A stretch of DNA of 64,000 nt, from contig JBBCBC010000017.1 of the NCBI GenBank assembly GCA_037126765.1, positions 27,147,916-27,211,915 of the forward strand, in the 5' to 3' direction. Shown here piece by piece: positions 12,071-23,389 of this stretch. The notes below the pieces were generated by a model. That model was given only the letters and a program-made list of their open reading frames with translations, was not told the DNA's origin and ran no database searches. This stretch comes from Stenogyne calaminthoides. Taxonomy: Eukaryota; Streptophyta; Magnoliopsida; Lamiales; Lamiaceae. Both the position numbers and the translations under genes were made by a program. Each line of letters opens with the position of its first letter. Position 1 is the first letter of the stretch.

Positions 12071-12580
12071 ATGATAATGTTCATGCTCCCCCTTCGGCAT
12101 GTCACCGTTACTGTGGAGCCCCAACACGAGTGCTCCCAACGTTAGCAGCATCACAATGTCCAATGAGTACGCTTTGAACTTCTGCTTCACCATTAGAAAC
12201 TCGAAGACCGTCGTGAACACCAGTTGCGTCGTGATGATGAGCACTGACGTGGACACAAGAAGCTTCGCGATGTCGTATGTGTACAGGTAGTCGTCACGGC
12301 TGGTGAAGGTTCCAATGATAGCGGAGAGGAAGACACGTGACTTCATCAGGACGAACCTGGTGCCCAAGGTGATTGTGTGGTGGCGCGTATTGCCTTCGGT
12401 GAAATTGTTGACCTCGGTGGTAGCACCTAGCGAATTGGACAATGATAAATCGATCTCCGCTGCAATGAGATGTGTGTGGTGCGCTAGTTTGAGCGGTGAT
12501 AGTGGTGGCAGAGTAATGAGGTGAGAGGGGGGAGGGAGGATCGCAACAGGAATTGCGAGAAAAGGAGGATGACGGGTCAA
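12065..12580 (-). pseudogene. Purine permease (PUP family) gene fragment
   Basis: The minus-strand frame gives 171 residues. Residues about 78-168 are purine-permease-like: FLSAIIGTFTSRDDYLYTYD, then STSVLIITTQL, FEFLMVKQKFKAYS, and LLTLGALVLGLHSNGD near the end. PUP proteins are ten-helix plant transporters of purines and cytokinins of about 350 residues; this is roughly a quarter of one, covering two or three helices. Residues 1-75 do not look like the family and are probably chance coding. The C-terminal side stops where the TGATAG minisatellite begins, and a TRIM element is inserted about 40 bp beyond the other side. It is a truncated relic, perhaps captured by a mobile element. Confidence 0.7.
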
Positions 12581-12621
12581 CCCACCATTTTATATGGATT
12601 ATATTGAATTAGAGTTTATGG

Positions 12622-12799
12622 TGTTGGGATATCAAGCAATATCCTACATCGGAATAATATGGGAGGATCATGGGGTTTATTAAGATCCATTGGTATGAGG
12701 TCTTTTGGGAGATCCCGAAAAACAAATCCGTGCGGGCTTTGCCTATAGCGGACAATATCATACCAATGCGGAGATTTGAGTCCATCCAGGGTCCCAACA
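12622..12799 (+). repeat. 5' LTR of the TRIM-like element
   Basis: 178 bp, TGTTGGGATATCAAG to GGGTCCCAACA. It aligns along its full length with 38831-39022. Shared landmarks include aataatatgggaggatcatg and agcggacaatatcatacca. Confidence 0.8.
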
Positions 12800-12800
12800 G

Positions 12801-12817
12801 TGATATCAGAGCCATGG
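12801..12817 (+). other. Primer-binding site of the TRIM-like element (initiator Met tRNA)
   Basis: tgatatcagagccatgg begins one base after the LTR. It differs at one early position from the usual plant initiator-Met PBS, TGGTATCAGAGC. Confidence 0.7.
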
Positions 12818-12887
12818 TCCCAGACGAAACGATGTGGAGTAGTCCCCGGTGTTGAACGAATAAGACGGTGAGCCTTGGTGAAAAAAC

Positions 12888-14594
12888 TGTTGGGATTATA
12901 CTGGAAAGTATGCTTTTACTTTGTATAATCGAAACTGAATTTTCAGACTTATTTACTGAAATAAATTGTTTATCACTGATGCTTTAAATATTATCGAATG
13001 TTACATATATTTACTGCATAATTGTTCAATAAGTGTAAGGCTCAGATTGGCTTGTCTTGACCAAGAGATTACACTAGTGCATGACTGATGCACTGAATAG
13101 GACCTACAGGAGGATAAATTCCTCAGAACTGAACAAGGAAGAATTAGACCTCAGTGGTTCGTTGTTTCTTAATCTTCTTCCCTTAAATAGGATCACGTGG
13201 GATTGGTAACTATTGCTTTGACTTATCATGGGTAGCGAATCAACGAGATTCAATACTTTTTATCTTGGGCAATATTATTAGTCACATGTGATTGCTAAGA
13301 TTTAATACGAAGAATAGTGTGCAAGTACGCTTGTTTGATTTGTCCCCTTGGGAGGTTCATAAGCTTTATCATACCAAATCTTGCAAGTGGAATTAGTTTC
13401 CGGTATGGATAATAATGTTGAACCGTTCATTGACCAAGGATAAAAGATATTAATTAATGGAAAGCTATTTCAATGGCTTGAATTAATTAATGGGCTAGAT
13501 AATCTTAAACACGGGAAATAATGACCGGGAGCCATATTGACTGTAATATGGGTTAAGATGGATAGTGCAATATTAATTATGTAGTGGGATTAATTAATAT
13601 TTATGGGCTTGAATTATATTGTGGCTCAATATTAGATATTCAAGGTCCATTAGAAGGTCCAATCTTAATTCTCCTAAAGGCCTCCTGAGTAGCCCAACAT
13701 ATAGTCCATTAACTGAAAATGTGATTAAAATAAAATAAATATTGTTGCTTATTTTTCCTATAAAATTTCGAAAATTATAGATATAGTTGGGAGAAAGATT
13801 TTCTTTGAATTTTGTTATGGAATGAAGATATGTATTCTTGGAATACAAGATTATCTCATTAAATTCAAGAAATCTCCCACTTGGTTATCTATATAGTGTT
13901 TTCGAAAATTTGAAGATATAGGGCAAGAAAGATTTTCTTGATTTTCTTGAAAAGATATTATGGAAGATATGTATTTCTTGAAATACAAGAATATCTCATA
14001 AATTCAAGAAGATCCAAATCTTGGAATCTTGCAAGACTATATTTTTCGAAAATTCCATAATTTGAGGAGGTGGGATTTTTGTGGAATATTTTAATTATGA
14101 GAAAAGAAATATAGGAGATATATTCAAGATTTCTTGGTGATCAAGAAAAGTCTTTTCCCACATTTATTTTTCATCAAAAATTTCGACCACCTCTCACCTA
14201 TAAATAGGGGATGATTCTTTCATTCCCAAGTACAATTCCATGTGCTGGAAAAATTAGTAAATCCACAAAGGTGGTGCAACATATTTATTTTTCCTTTTGT
14301 TAAATCGTTCACAAGAATCCTTCCACCGGATAGTAGAACGAGGACTAAGGGAATACTTGGGAAGTCCTTGCGGTTAGTCTAATCAGCCATACCGTTGCCA
14401 TCCCAAGAGGTACGTTCACGTAAACTCATAGAATTCCGCATGCGTATCTTTTACGTGAATTATTATATGCATGATATGCTGTTGGATTATTATTTGAATT
14501 AATATAGGATTAATTCATGCTAGTAATAATTAAAGAATTAAATTTGTATTTAAATATTCACCCCGAATAGATCTGTGCAACTTATTCCCCAGCA
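12888..14594 (+). repeat. 5' LTR of Copia D
   Basis: 1707 bp. It aligns with 21507-23185 plus 38572-38718, except that about 130 bp present in the 3' LTR (about 21653-21783) is missing here after caataagt (near 13028), with short aagt microhomology at the break. Confidence 0.9.
14197..14210 (+). promoter_or_regulatory. TATA box of the Copia D LTR promoter
   Basis: cctataaatagggg, conserved at 22935-22948 in the 3' LTR and on the minus strand in both D2 LTRs (about 50290-50303 and 55038-55051). Transcription would start about 30 bp downstream. Confidence 0.65.
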
Positions 14595-15792
14595 ACTGGT
14601 AGCAAAGCCACGATTTCGGGCTCTGAATTTTTTAAATTGTAATTTAATTCGCGGACATTAAATTTTAAATTGGATAGTATAATTGCTAGATCTATTTTGC
14701 AGGTATCCAATTATCATGGAATTTAATGTGTTTATGCATGCATATAAACTGTGTTTTTTTAATTCGATTCGTTCGGATTCGTTTTGCGCTCGGGGACGTG
14801 GGGCGCTACCGAGGTAGCAGGCGAGGAGGAGGCAGGCGAGAGCGCGCGCGTGGATGCGCGTGTCACCTGCCGAGGATCGCTTCTTTACGTCACGAGACGT
14901 CTTAGAAACCTTTGGCGGCGCTGCCCCACCTCTTGGCCGAGGTCTTAGCCGAGGTTGGTCCAGCTAGGCCAATGCCGGCGGATCTTGGCGTGCATCCCGG
15001 TTCTTGAAGCTGCTGGCGTGGCATTTCGAGACGAAGTATTTTTCGAGACGATCGAGTGGGAGAAATTCGAGACGTGTTTCTTCAAGATCAAGCCAAGAAA
15101 AATCAAACCATGACAATTGGATAATTTGTGCCCAATATATTTATTTTTCTGTTTTGCTTGATTTATTTGTGCTATCTTGTGCTTTATTTAATTTGTTTAA
15201 ATGTGTTTGCATGAGAGTTGCCAAATGGAAAAATCTCACCTTCAAAAAAATTACTAAGTATGTTTAAATAATTAATTGACAATTTTATTCCGGATAATAA
15301 AATTGAATTAATTTTGACCTCCATGATTTATTTATTTGTGAATTCTTTTTGGAGAAATTCCCCCAACGGGACGGTCAAAAGATAGCTTTCACACGAATGA
15401 ATTCCAAACGGATGATTGTGGTTTATTACTAGTGGCGACGATGACCCTCCCAACGAGGCTCGTTCAAAGCGAAATAATAATCCTGTATTTAATCATGGTT
15501 ATTACTTAGGTATAAAATTAATATGCATATACTTCCCCGAAGTCCCTGTCAATTTTATATTGGTCAAGTGGGAGCCAACTATTAATCTGGATATTAAAGG
15601 TTTGTAACTGTTCTTGTTTGTAACTTGCTTGAATGTGTTTAAATAATGACCCACCCAACGTGACTTATTTAAACTGTTTTGAGAAGTTGGCTGATACATG
15701 TTCATATTTTTTTGAGATTTTAATATGATGCATGTGATCGAACCTAGTGATATATTTGTGCTTATGCATGTTATTATTTATTTCAGTTCATC
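14595..15792 (+). other. PBS and untranslated leader of Copia D
   Basis: A degenerate initiator-Met PBS (tggtagcaaagcc, 14597-14609) follows the LTR; the D2 copy reads tagtatcagagcc on its own strand. The 1.2-kb leader contains a GC-rich island at about 14780-15010 with many CpG dinucleotides and aggcgag-type repeats, then returns to AT-rich DNA. The short ORF at 15004-15267 shows no recognisable domain. Confidence 0.65.
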
Positions 15793-16623
15793 ATGTCGCA
15801 ACCTTTTAATCCACTGTTATATACACTCAAAGAACACCAATTAACTGGAGAAAACTATAATGTTTGGAAACGAAATATGAGCTTCTTCCTACCTGCACAA
15901 AAACATTTTTGGATTCTTGATGTACCCAAGCCACGTAAGCCTACTGATGAATCACCTGATTCGGAAAGACATGAGTATAATATTTGGGAGCAGGCCAATG
16001 AACCCATGAAACGTGTAATCTTGACTTCACTGTATGATGATTTGAGACACATTCATGAAGGTGTTGAGTCTGCTGCAGAAATTATGCAAAGTCTTGAAGA
16101 AATGTTTTTAACAAAAGACCGAATGATCAATCAGTTTAAAAATGACAATGTGGCTAGGCTAAAAATGGCTGAGGGAACACCTGTAAGGGAGCATGTTCTC
16201 AAAGTTAAACACCATTTTAGAAAACTAGCTTATCTCGGAACCAAGTATTGTGATGAGGCCCAAATCGAATTTCTGTTGCTTACTCTGCCAAGGAGCTTCG
16301 ATGGATTTTACTTTGGTTTTGTGATGAGTGATCACATGTTTACTATGGATAATCTCCAAGAAGCCTTGGAGAAAGTAGAGAAGCATTTAGGAAAGAAAGA
16401 CGAAGCATTGGTGACCAAAAGTTTTTTCTCGAGATCTAGGCCAGTGGTAGGCAAGTCTCAAGAAAAGGAAAGTGGTCGGAACCAAAGCAAACTCATCACT
16501 AAGAAAAGTGAGAAAGAGACAGTTAGCTGGTTGGGTGTCAAGAAAGAACCAAAAGGAATATGTTTTAATTGGAGGGAGAAAGGAGATTGGAGGTCAGCCT
16601 GTTCCAATCCCAAAAGGAAATGA
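15793..16623 (+). CDS. Copia D gag (capsid/nucleocapsid) with degraded zinc knuckle
   Basis: 276 residues, MSQPFNPLLYTLKEHQLTGE onward. The region NYNVWKRNMSFFL and the spacing to AEIMQSLEEMF fit the Copia gag (UBN2-like) capsid fold that packages element RNA. A basic linker follows from about residue 205. The C-terminus should be a CX2CX4HX4C RNA-binding knuckle but reads CFNWREKGDWRSAC: the second Cys is Trp and the His is Asp. The frame has no internal stop and ends at a TGA, just upstream of the protease. It is the longest clean frame in D but is unlikely to bind zinc normally. Confidence 0.85.
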   Translation: MSQPFNPLLYTLKEHQLTGENYNVWKRNMSFFLPAQKHFWILDVPKPRKPTDESPDSERHEYNIWEQANEPMKRVILTSLYDDLRHIHEGVESAAEIMQSLEEMFLTKDRMINQFKNDNVARLKMAEGTPVREHVLKVKHHFRKLAYLGTKYCDEAQIEFLLLTLPRSFDGFYFGFVMSDHMFTMDNLQEALEKVEKHLGKKDEALVTKSFFSRSRPVVGKSQEKESGRNQSKLITKKSEKETVSWLGVKKEPKGICFNWREKGDWRSACSNPKRK

Positions 16624-16649
16624 AAGAAAGGTAATTCTCACGCACTAGT

Positions 16650-18816
16650 TGTTGAATCTTGTTTAGCGGCGTATGCCTCCCATTTATGGGTGGTGGATAC
16701 GGGATCCACTGATCATGTTTGTTTCACATTGTAGGGGTTCAAACGGACCCGACAACTAAGTGGAAGTGAGATCCTCATCACACTGGGCGATGCTACGAGA
16801 GTGGCAGCTGAAGCAATGGGAGAAGTGCACCTGTCTTTTGAAGACAGAGTTTTAATTTTAAGAGATGTTCTTTACGTTCCAAGTTTTAGAAAGAATTTGA
16901 TTTCAGTTTCTAAACTTTTTCATGATGGATATTCGGTTACTTTTAATAAAGTTGTTACCATTTCTCTTTTTGATAAATTTATCTGTCATGGAACGTTGTC
17001 GAATAATCTCTATACAATTAACTGTGCACACCACTCACGAAATGCATCCTATAACACATCAACTATTTCCGAGAAAAGAAAACGTTCATCAGACGTGAAC
17101 GAGACACTTCTTTGGCATCTAAGATTAGGTCATATAAATTCAAAGAGGATCTAAAGGTTGGTGAAAGACGGTTCACTAGAGCTTCTCCAAGTTGAACCGT
17201 TTCCAACCTGCGAATCATGTTTGGAGGGTAAAATGACCAAGAGGGCATTTGGAGCCAAGGGGAATAGGGCCAAAGAAGCGTTAGAGATCGTTCACACAGA
17301 TGTATGTGGTCCAATGTAAACCAAAGCAAGAGGAGGTTATGAGTATTTTGTCACTTTTATTGATGATTACTCAAGGTACGGTTACATTTTCCTTATGAAG
17401 CATAAATCTGAGACCTTTGAGAAATTCAAAGAATTTAAGGCTCAAGCAGAGAATCATAAGGAAAAACGTATCAAGTCTCTACGATCTGATCGTGGAGGCG
17501 AATACCTCAGCGATGAGTTTTTGAACTACTTATCTGATGAAGGGATTGTATCCCAGCTCACTGCACCCGGAACCCCTCAACAAATCGGGGTTGCAGAGCG
17601 AAGAAACAGAAATCTTTTGGAAATGGTTAGGTCTATGATGAGTTATGCGGATCTTCCCAAGTCGTTCTGGGGTCATGCCTTGGAAACAGCGGCTTATATT
17701 CTGAACTTGGTGCCATCCAAATCGGTTCCCAAAACTCCCAAAGAATTGTGGACCGGGCGCAAGCCTAGTATGAGACACATGAGAATTTGGGGGTGTCCGG
17801 CCTACGTGTTGGACAAGGAAGCCGGTAAATTGGATCCTCGATCAGAATTAAGGTTGTTTGTAGGATACCCCGAGGGAACAAAAGGGTGTATGTTCTATGG
17901 TCCCGAAGATCAAAAGTTGGTCATCATCACCCACTTTAGATTTTTGGAAGAAACCTATATGAACCAAAGAAAACCCAGAAGTGAGATTACCTTAAATGAG
18001 CTTAGAGGGCAAACCTCAGTGCCAACCGTTACCAAACGATACGTTTTCACAACCGGAGCCTCGTCGTAGTGGGAGGGTTGTTAGACAGCCCGAGAGATTC
18101 ATGGGAATAGGAGAGTCCTCGGACTTGATTCCCGGACAAGACGAATCAGACCCATGGACATATGATGAGGCACTCCAAGATAAGGATGCAGATTCTTGGC
18201 AAACAACAATGAAAGCCGAAATGGGTTCTATGTTTCATAATAGAGTGTGGGAGCTAGTCAAACCACTTAATGGGGTCAAACCCATTGGATGCAAGTGGGT
18301 ATATAAGAGGAAAAGAGGACCGGACAGGAAGGTTGAAACCTTTAAAGCAAGACTAGTGGCGAAAGGTTATACTCAGAAAGAAGGGATCTATTATGAGGAA
18401 ACTTTTTTGCCCGTAGCCATACTTAAGTCCATCCGTATTCTCTTATCGATTGCTGCGCATTTCGACTTTGAAATCTAGCAAATGGATGTCAAGACAGCTT
18501 TCCTTAACGGAAGTCTTGATGAAGAGATCTATATGCAACAACCCCAAGGTTTCATTGAAACAGGCCAAGAACATCTTGTTTGTAAGCTCAAGAAGTCCAT
18601 TTACGGACTCAAGCAGGCATCCAGAGCTTGGAACCAATGTTTTGATCATGTTATAAAGTCTTATGGGTTTGATCAAAACGAGTTTGAAAGTTGTGTGTAT
18701 AAAAAGCGTGTCGGAACTGCATTGGTATTCTTAGTACTATACGTAGACGACATTCTGATCATCGGGAATGATGTGAAGGTGTTATCAGACGTAAGGGCAT
18801 GGCTTTCAAAACAGTT
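16650..18816 (+). pseudogene. Copia D pol, first part: protease, integrase, RT N-terminal part
   Basis: Protease has the active motif WVVDTGSTDHVC at about 16687. Integrase has its HHCC region (LLWHLRLGHINSKR to CESCLEGK, 17107-17230) and the catalytic-core motifs [30 protein letters not shown] and [10 protein letters not shown] has [34 protein letters not shown] and the catalytic YVDD at about 18740. In-frame stops lie at 16732 (TAG), 17152 (TAA), 17317 (TAA) and 18476 (TAG), and a frameshift near 18000-18010. Each stop is one C-to-T or G-to-A step from a plausible Gln or Trp codon; for 18476 the D2 copy keeps Trp. The frame is then cut by X1. Confidence 0.85.
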
Positions 18817-20480
18817 TGATGGTCCCGGTGGAAAACCCATTTTGCGCGTGCGGAAGCAAAACATTTTTAAAGCGATGCATATAAAAACAGGGGTGAGGGC
18901 AGAGTGTTTCCAATTTTTTTTTTTTTGCTTTTAAGAACGATGTGTGTTTTGCTTATAATCGAATGCATATGACAATATAAGAACATAAAGCAGTAAACAA
19001 CACAACAAAGTATAGTGGTTCGGAGACTCAAGCTCCTACATCCACTCTCCCTGTTCCTAGGGAAATTCCTTCAAATTGGACTTATCACCCTCTCGGGTTC
19101 GTCTCTTAGATGTTTAACGAGTTCACACTCCAATCGGGACTTATCACCCTCACTCGGGATTGCCTACCCTCCCTTTCGGGATTGCTAGATGTTTAACGAG
19201 TTCACACTCACCTACAAACTTAACCGACTGATTTGGGTAAGGTTTGTTTGGTTTCCAACTAGGTTGAGATTTTCCCTTACATTTGTTTAGCCTCAATGCT
19301 AAGGTTGGGAAAATCTCTCTAAGCTTAGGATACATCGTGGGTTGCTTAGATTGGGTTCTAGAACACTCTTGAACATGTTTGTATATCTACAGACTTGTGT
19401 TCTAGGGTGGGAATGCTTTGGGTATAACTCTCTTTGGCTCTGTAGCATCTCGTGTTATAATCTCCACGCATCCACACATTAGAATGATGAAAGATCTTGT
19501 ATTTATAGTGTGGATTTGAATGTTACTGTTGGAGAGAATCACATTCAAATCCATACTATTCTTGTAAGTACAGCAGCTTCTTCAGGCTGGTTGTCTTCCT
19601 CTCATTGGTCCACGTCAGCTGATTCTAACGGCTATATTCCTCAGATTCCTCGCCTTGGAATCATTCAGGATTCTCTGAGTCTCAGTGTCTTCAGAGACAT
19701 ACTGAGTCTTCAGTTATATCTGAGTCTTCAGGTTTCTCATCTGAGCCTCAGGTTTATCTGAGCCTCAGGATACTTGATTTAGCGGACCTTGTCTGATCAG
19801 GCATACTGACACTCAGGCTGACTGAGTTCAGTTCTTTGAATTCAGACATCCTGACCTTCAGGTTACTTTGACTCAGGCTATCTGATTTCTTCTTTGCCTG
19901 ATCTGATCAGCTCGACTGATCAGATCAACATATCTTCGATTCGGATCTCGGATAGCATCCGGTCAAGACATCGAAGTTAAGCATATCAGGTTTATCACAT
20001 CTGATCTCAATCACGTCTGATTTTGATCATCTGCTCATCTTCATATCTGATCTCGATCACGTCTGATCTCGATCAGTCTCATCTGCTCCTCTTCTGATCT
20101 GCAACCTTCTCTTACGATCTTACGGTCGGTTACTTTCTCGATCGGCTTATGCGCTCTTCCGATCACCATATCACTGACATTTTCTTCCGATCATCCGATC
20201 AGTCTGTTTCTAGTCGTCGATCTTCCGATCACCGGCTTAGCTTTTCTTCTCTTCTTGATTTTGCACAGCTCATCAGTTAACTCGGAACTCATCTAACTCA
20301 TCTGATCTCGACCAGTCTCGTCTGCAGCTTCGTTTGATCTCGATCATCTACGTCTGATTTTGTGAGTTCCCCCTCAATTTGTTCTTTCGTTCCCCCTCAA
20401 CTTGTTATCTGTAAATTGGCTTTAATAACACAAGTTGATAATGTTTTGGCATAATTCATCAAAACTAAAATATCCCAACA
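18817..20480 (-). mobile_element. Solo LTR X1 of a Sirevirus-like family, inserted in Copia D pol
   Basis: A 1664-bp minus-strand LTR. On its own strand it begins TGTTGGGATATTTTAG (at 20480) and ends GGGACCATCA (at 18817), where relatives end GGGACCAACA. It is flanked by the perfect 5-bp duplication cagtt (18812-18816 and 20481-20485). D2 carries the same pol position uninterrupted (about 52750-52780), which is the empty site. The LTR has a TATA box on its strand near 19498-19507, a roughly 58-bp duplicated motif around gtttaacgagttcacactc, and CTGA/TCAG-rich sequence. There is no internal coding region, so it is a solo LTR left by LTR-LTR recombination. Confidence 0.85.
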
Positions 20481-21396
20481 CAGTTTGATATGAAGGACTT
20501 AGGGGAAGCCGGACACATCCTTGGGATCAAGATCACTCGAGATCGCAAGAAAAGGATGATAGGCTTATCGCAAGCTTCATACATAGACACTGTCTTGAAA
20601 CGCTTCAGCATGCAAGATTCCAAGAAAGGATTCGTACCTTTCAGGCATGGAATCCATCTATCCAAGAAAATGTCCCCTAAGACGCAAGAGGAGATAGATG
20701 ACATGAAAGGCATTCCTTATGCTTTGGCTGTCGGAAGCCTTATGTATGCAATGCTGTGTACGAGACCAAATATTTGCTTTGCCGTAGGCATGGTGGCAAG
20801 ATATCAAAGTAACCCCGGTAAAGAGCATTGGACGGCAGTTAAAAACATTCTGAAGTATCTGAAAAGAACTCGGGATAGAATGTTGGTTTATCAAGTCAGG
20901 TAGTCCAATCCCCATCAGTTACACGGACTCGGATTTCCAATCAGACGTAGACTCCAGAAAATCTACCTCCGGTAGTGTGTTTTGCATGGGGGAAGGAGCC
21001 GTGACATGGAGAAGCGTCAAGCAGAAATGCGTCGCAGATTCTACCATGGAAGCCGAATATGTAGCTGTTAGCGAGGCAGCAAAAGAAGCGGTTTGGCTCA
21101 AGAACTTCCTAGTGGACTTAGATGTGGTTCCGAATTTGCCCAGCAGAATCACTGTTTATTGTGACAATGCCGGAGTAGTTGCAAATTCAAGGGAACCAGG
21201 AGCCCACAAAGCCAGCAAACACATAGAAAGGAAATACCATCTTATACGAGATATCGTTAAGAGAGGAGATATAGATGTGGCAAAGATAGCGTCTGAGGAC
21301 AACCTAGCAGATCCATTCACAAAGAGTCTGCCTCTGAATACATTCGAGAGACATGTGGAAGGAATGGGTGTCAAGACCGTTGCCAATCGGCTTTGA
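20481..21396 (+). pseudogene. Copia D pol, second part: RT thumb/connection and RNase H
   Basis: It resumes directly after X1 with FDMKDLGEAGHILGIKITRD, then LMYAMLCTRPNICFAVG. RNase H carries YTDSDFQSDVDSRKSTSG, then ADSTMEAEYVAVSEAAKEAV and YCDNAGVVANS, ending SLPLNTFERHVEGMGVK near the C-terminus. The first frame stops at 20901-20903 and coding continues in another frame, so one frameshift lies near 20890-20900. Otherwise conservation is good. Together with 16650-18816 this forms one Copia polyprotein gene split by the insertion. Confidence 0.85.
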
Positions 21397-21492
21397 GTAT
21401 AAGTGGGAGAAATTATTAGGTTCGTGTAGGTGACATTAGATGTCACGGACTACGCGAGACATGTTGTAGTATACTTAAAAGCAGACTTTGAG

Positions 21493-21506
21493 TATAAGTG
21501 GGAGAT
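21493..21506 (+). other. Polypurine tract of Copia D
   Basis: tataagtgggagat lies immediately before the 3' LTR. A very similar sequence (gagtataagtgggagaa) also occurs about 95 bp upstream at 21396-21412, a duplicated PPT-like motif. Confidence 0.65.
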
Positions 21507-23185
21507 TGTTGGGATTATACTGGAAAGTATGCTTTTACTTTGTATAATCGAAACTGAATTTTCAGACTTATTTACTGAAATAAATTGTTTATCACTGATG
21601 CTTTAAATATTATCGAATGTTACATATATTTACTGCATAATTGTTCAATAAGTCGTACGTGTTACATTGTAGTTAATTTAGTGATACCAGATCACAAAAG
21701 ATTAAATTAACAGTCCCTTGTAACTAAAAGTACTCTATTCACGACCTAGATGGAAATGAACAAACCATCGTGAAAGGTTGAAGTGTAAGGCTCAGATTGG
21801 CTTGTCTTGACCAAGAGATTACACTAGTGCATGACTGATGCACTGAATATGACCTACATGAGGATAAATTCTTCAGAACTGAACAAGGAAGAATTAGACC
21901 TCAGTGGTTCGTTGTTTCTTAATCTTCGTCCCTTAAATAGGATCACGTGGGATTGGTAACTATTGCTTTGACTTATCATGGGTAGCGAATCAACGAGATT
22001 AAATACTTTTTATCTTGGGCAATATTATTAGTCACATGTGATTGCTAAGATTTAATACGAAGAATAGTGTGCAAGTACGCTTGTTTGATTTGTCCCCTTG
22101 GGAAGTTCATAAGCTTTATCATACCAAATCTTGCAAGTGGAATTAGTTTTCGGTATGGATAATAATGTTGAACCGTTCCTTGACCAAGGATAAAAGATAT
22201 TAATTAATGGAAAGCAATTTCAGTGGCTTGAATTAATTAATGGGCTAGATAATCTTAAACACGGGAAATAATGACCGGGAGTCATATTGACTGTAATATG
22301 GGTTAAGATGGATAGTGCAATATTAATTATGTAGTGGGATTAATTAATATTTATGGGCTTGAATTATATTTAGATATTCAAGGTCCATTAGAAGGTCCAA
22401 TCTTAATTCTCCTAAAGGCCCCCTGAGTAGCCTAACATATAGTCCATTAACTGAATAGGTGATTAAAATAAAATAAATATTGTTGCTTATTTTTCCTATA
22501 AAATTTCGAAAATTATAGATATAGTTGGGAGAAAGATTTTCTTTAAATTTTGTTATGGAATGAAGATATGTATTCTTGGAATACAAGATTATCTCATTAA
22601 ATTTAAGAAATCTCCCACTTGGTTATCTATATATTGTTTTCGAAAATTTGAAGATATAGGGCAAGAAAGATTTTCTTGATTTTCTTAAAAAGATATTATG
22701 GAAGATATGTATTTCTTGAAATACAAGAATATCTCATAAATTCAAGAAGATCCAAATCTTGGAATCTTGCAAGACTATATTTTTCGAAAATTCCATAATT
22801 TGAGGAGGTGAGATTTTTGTGGAATATTTTAATTATGGGAAAAAGAATATAGGAGATATATTCAAGATTTCTTGGTGATCAAGAAAAGTCTTTTCCCACA
22901 TTGATTTTTCATCAAAAATTTCGACCACCTCTCACCTATAAATAGGGGATGATTCTTTCATTCCCAAGTACAATTGCATGTGCTGGAAAAATTAGTAAAT
23001 CCACAAAGGTGGTACAACATATTTATTTTTCCTTTTGTTAAATCGTTCACAAGAATCCTTCCACCGGATAGTAGAACGAGGACTAAGGGAATACTTGGGA
23101 AGTCCTTGCGGTTAGTCTAATCAGCCATACCGTTGCCATCCCAAGAGGTACATTCACGTAAACTCATAGAATTCTGCATGTGTAG
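21507..23185 (+). repeat. 3' LTR of Copia D, first segment
   Basis: 1679 bp colinear with the 5' LTR up to the B insertion point (gcatgtgtag). The LTR continues at 38572 with gttttacgtgaattatt after B. Confidence 0.9.
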
Positions 23186-23389
23186 TGTTGGGAGATGAAT
23201 TTAATAAAGATATATGATTTTGATTAGATCCCAAAACCCCTGAGTATGACATGTTCAGGATAATCTTGATAATTGAGTCAGGATTCAGTTTATAGTATTC
23301 AGGATAATATCTGCAAAATGTATAGTCAGCAGATATAGATCAGGTTAGGATCTGAAGATTCTAATGAACTCAGATATTTTAAGAAATCA

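Noticed and set aside
12800..12820. A tRNA gene, from the tgatatcagagccatgg string
   Set aside because: Only the tRNA 3'-end complement is present, right behind an LTR; it is a primer-binding site.
16650..21396. Programmed frameshift or stop readthrough in Copia D pol
   Set aside because: The stops are scattered and are single transitions from Gln or Trp codons, which is decay and not a recoding site.
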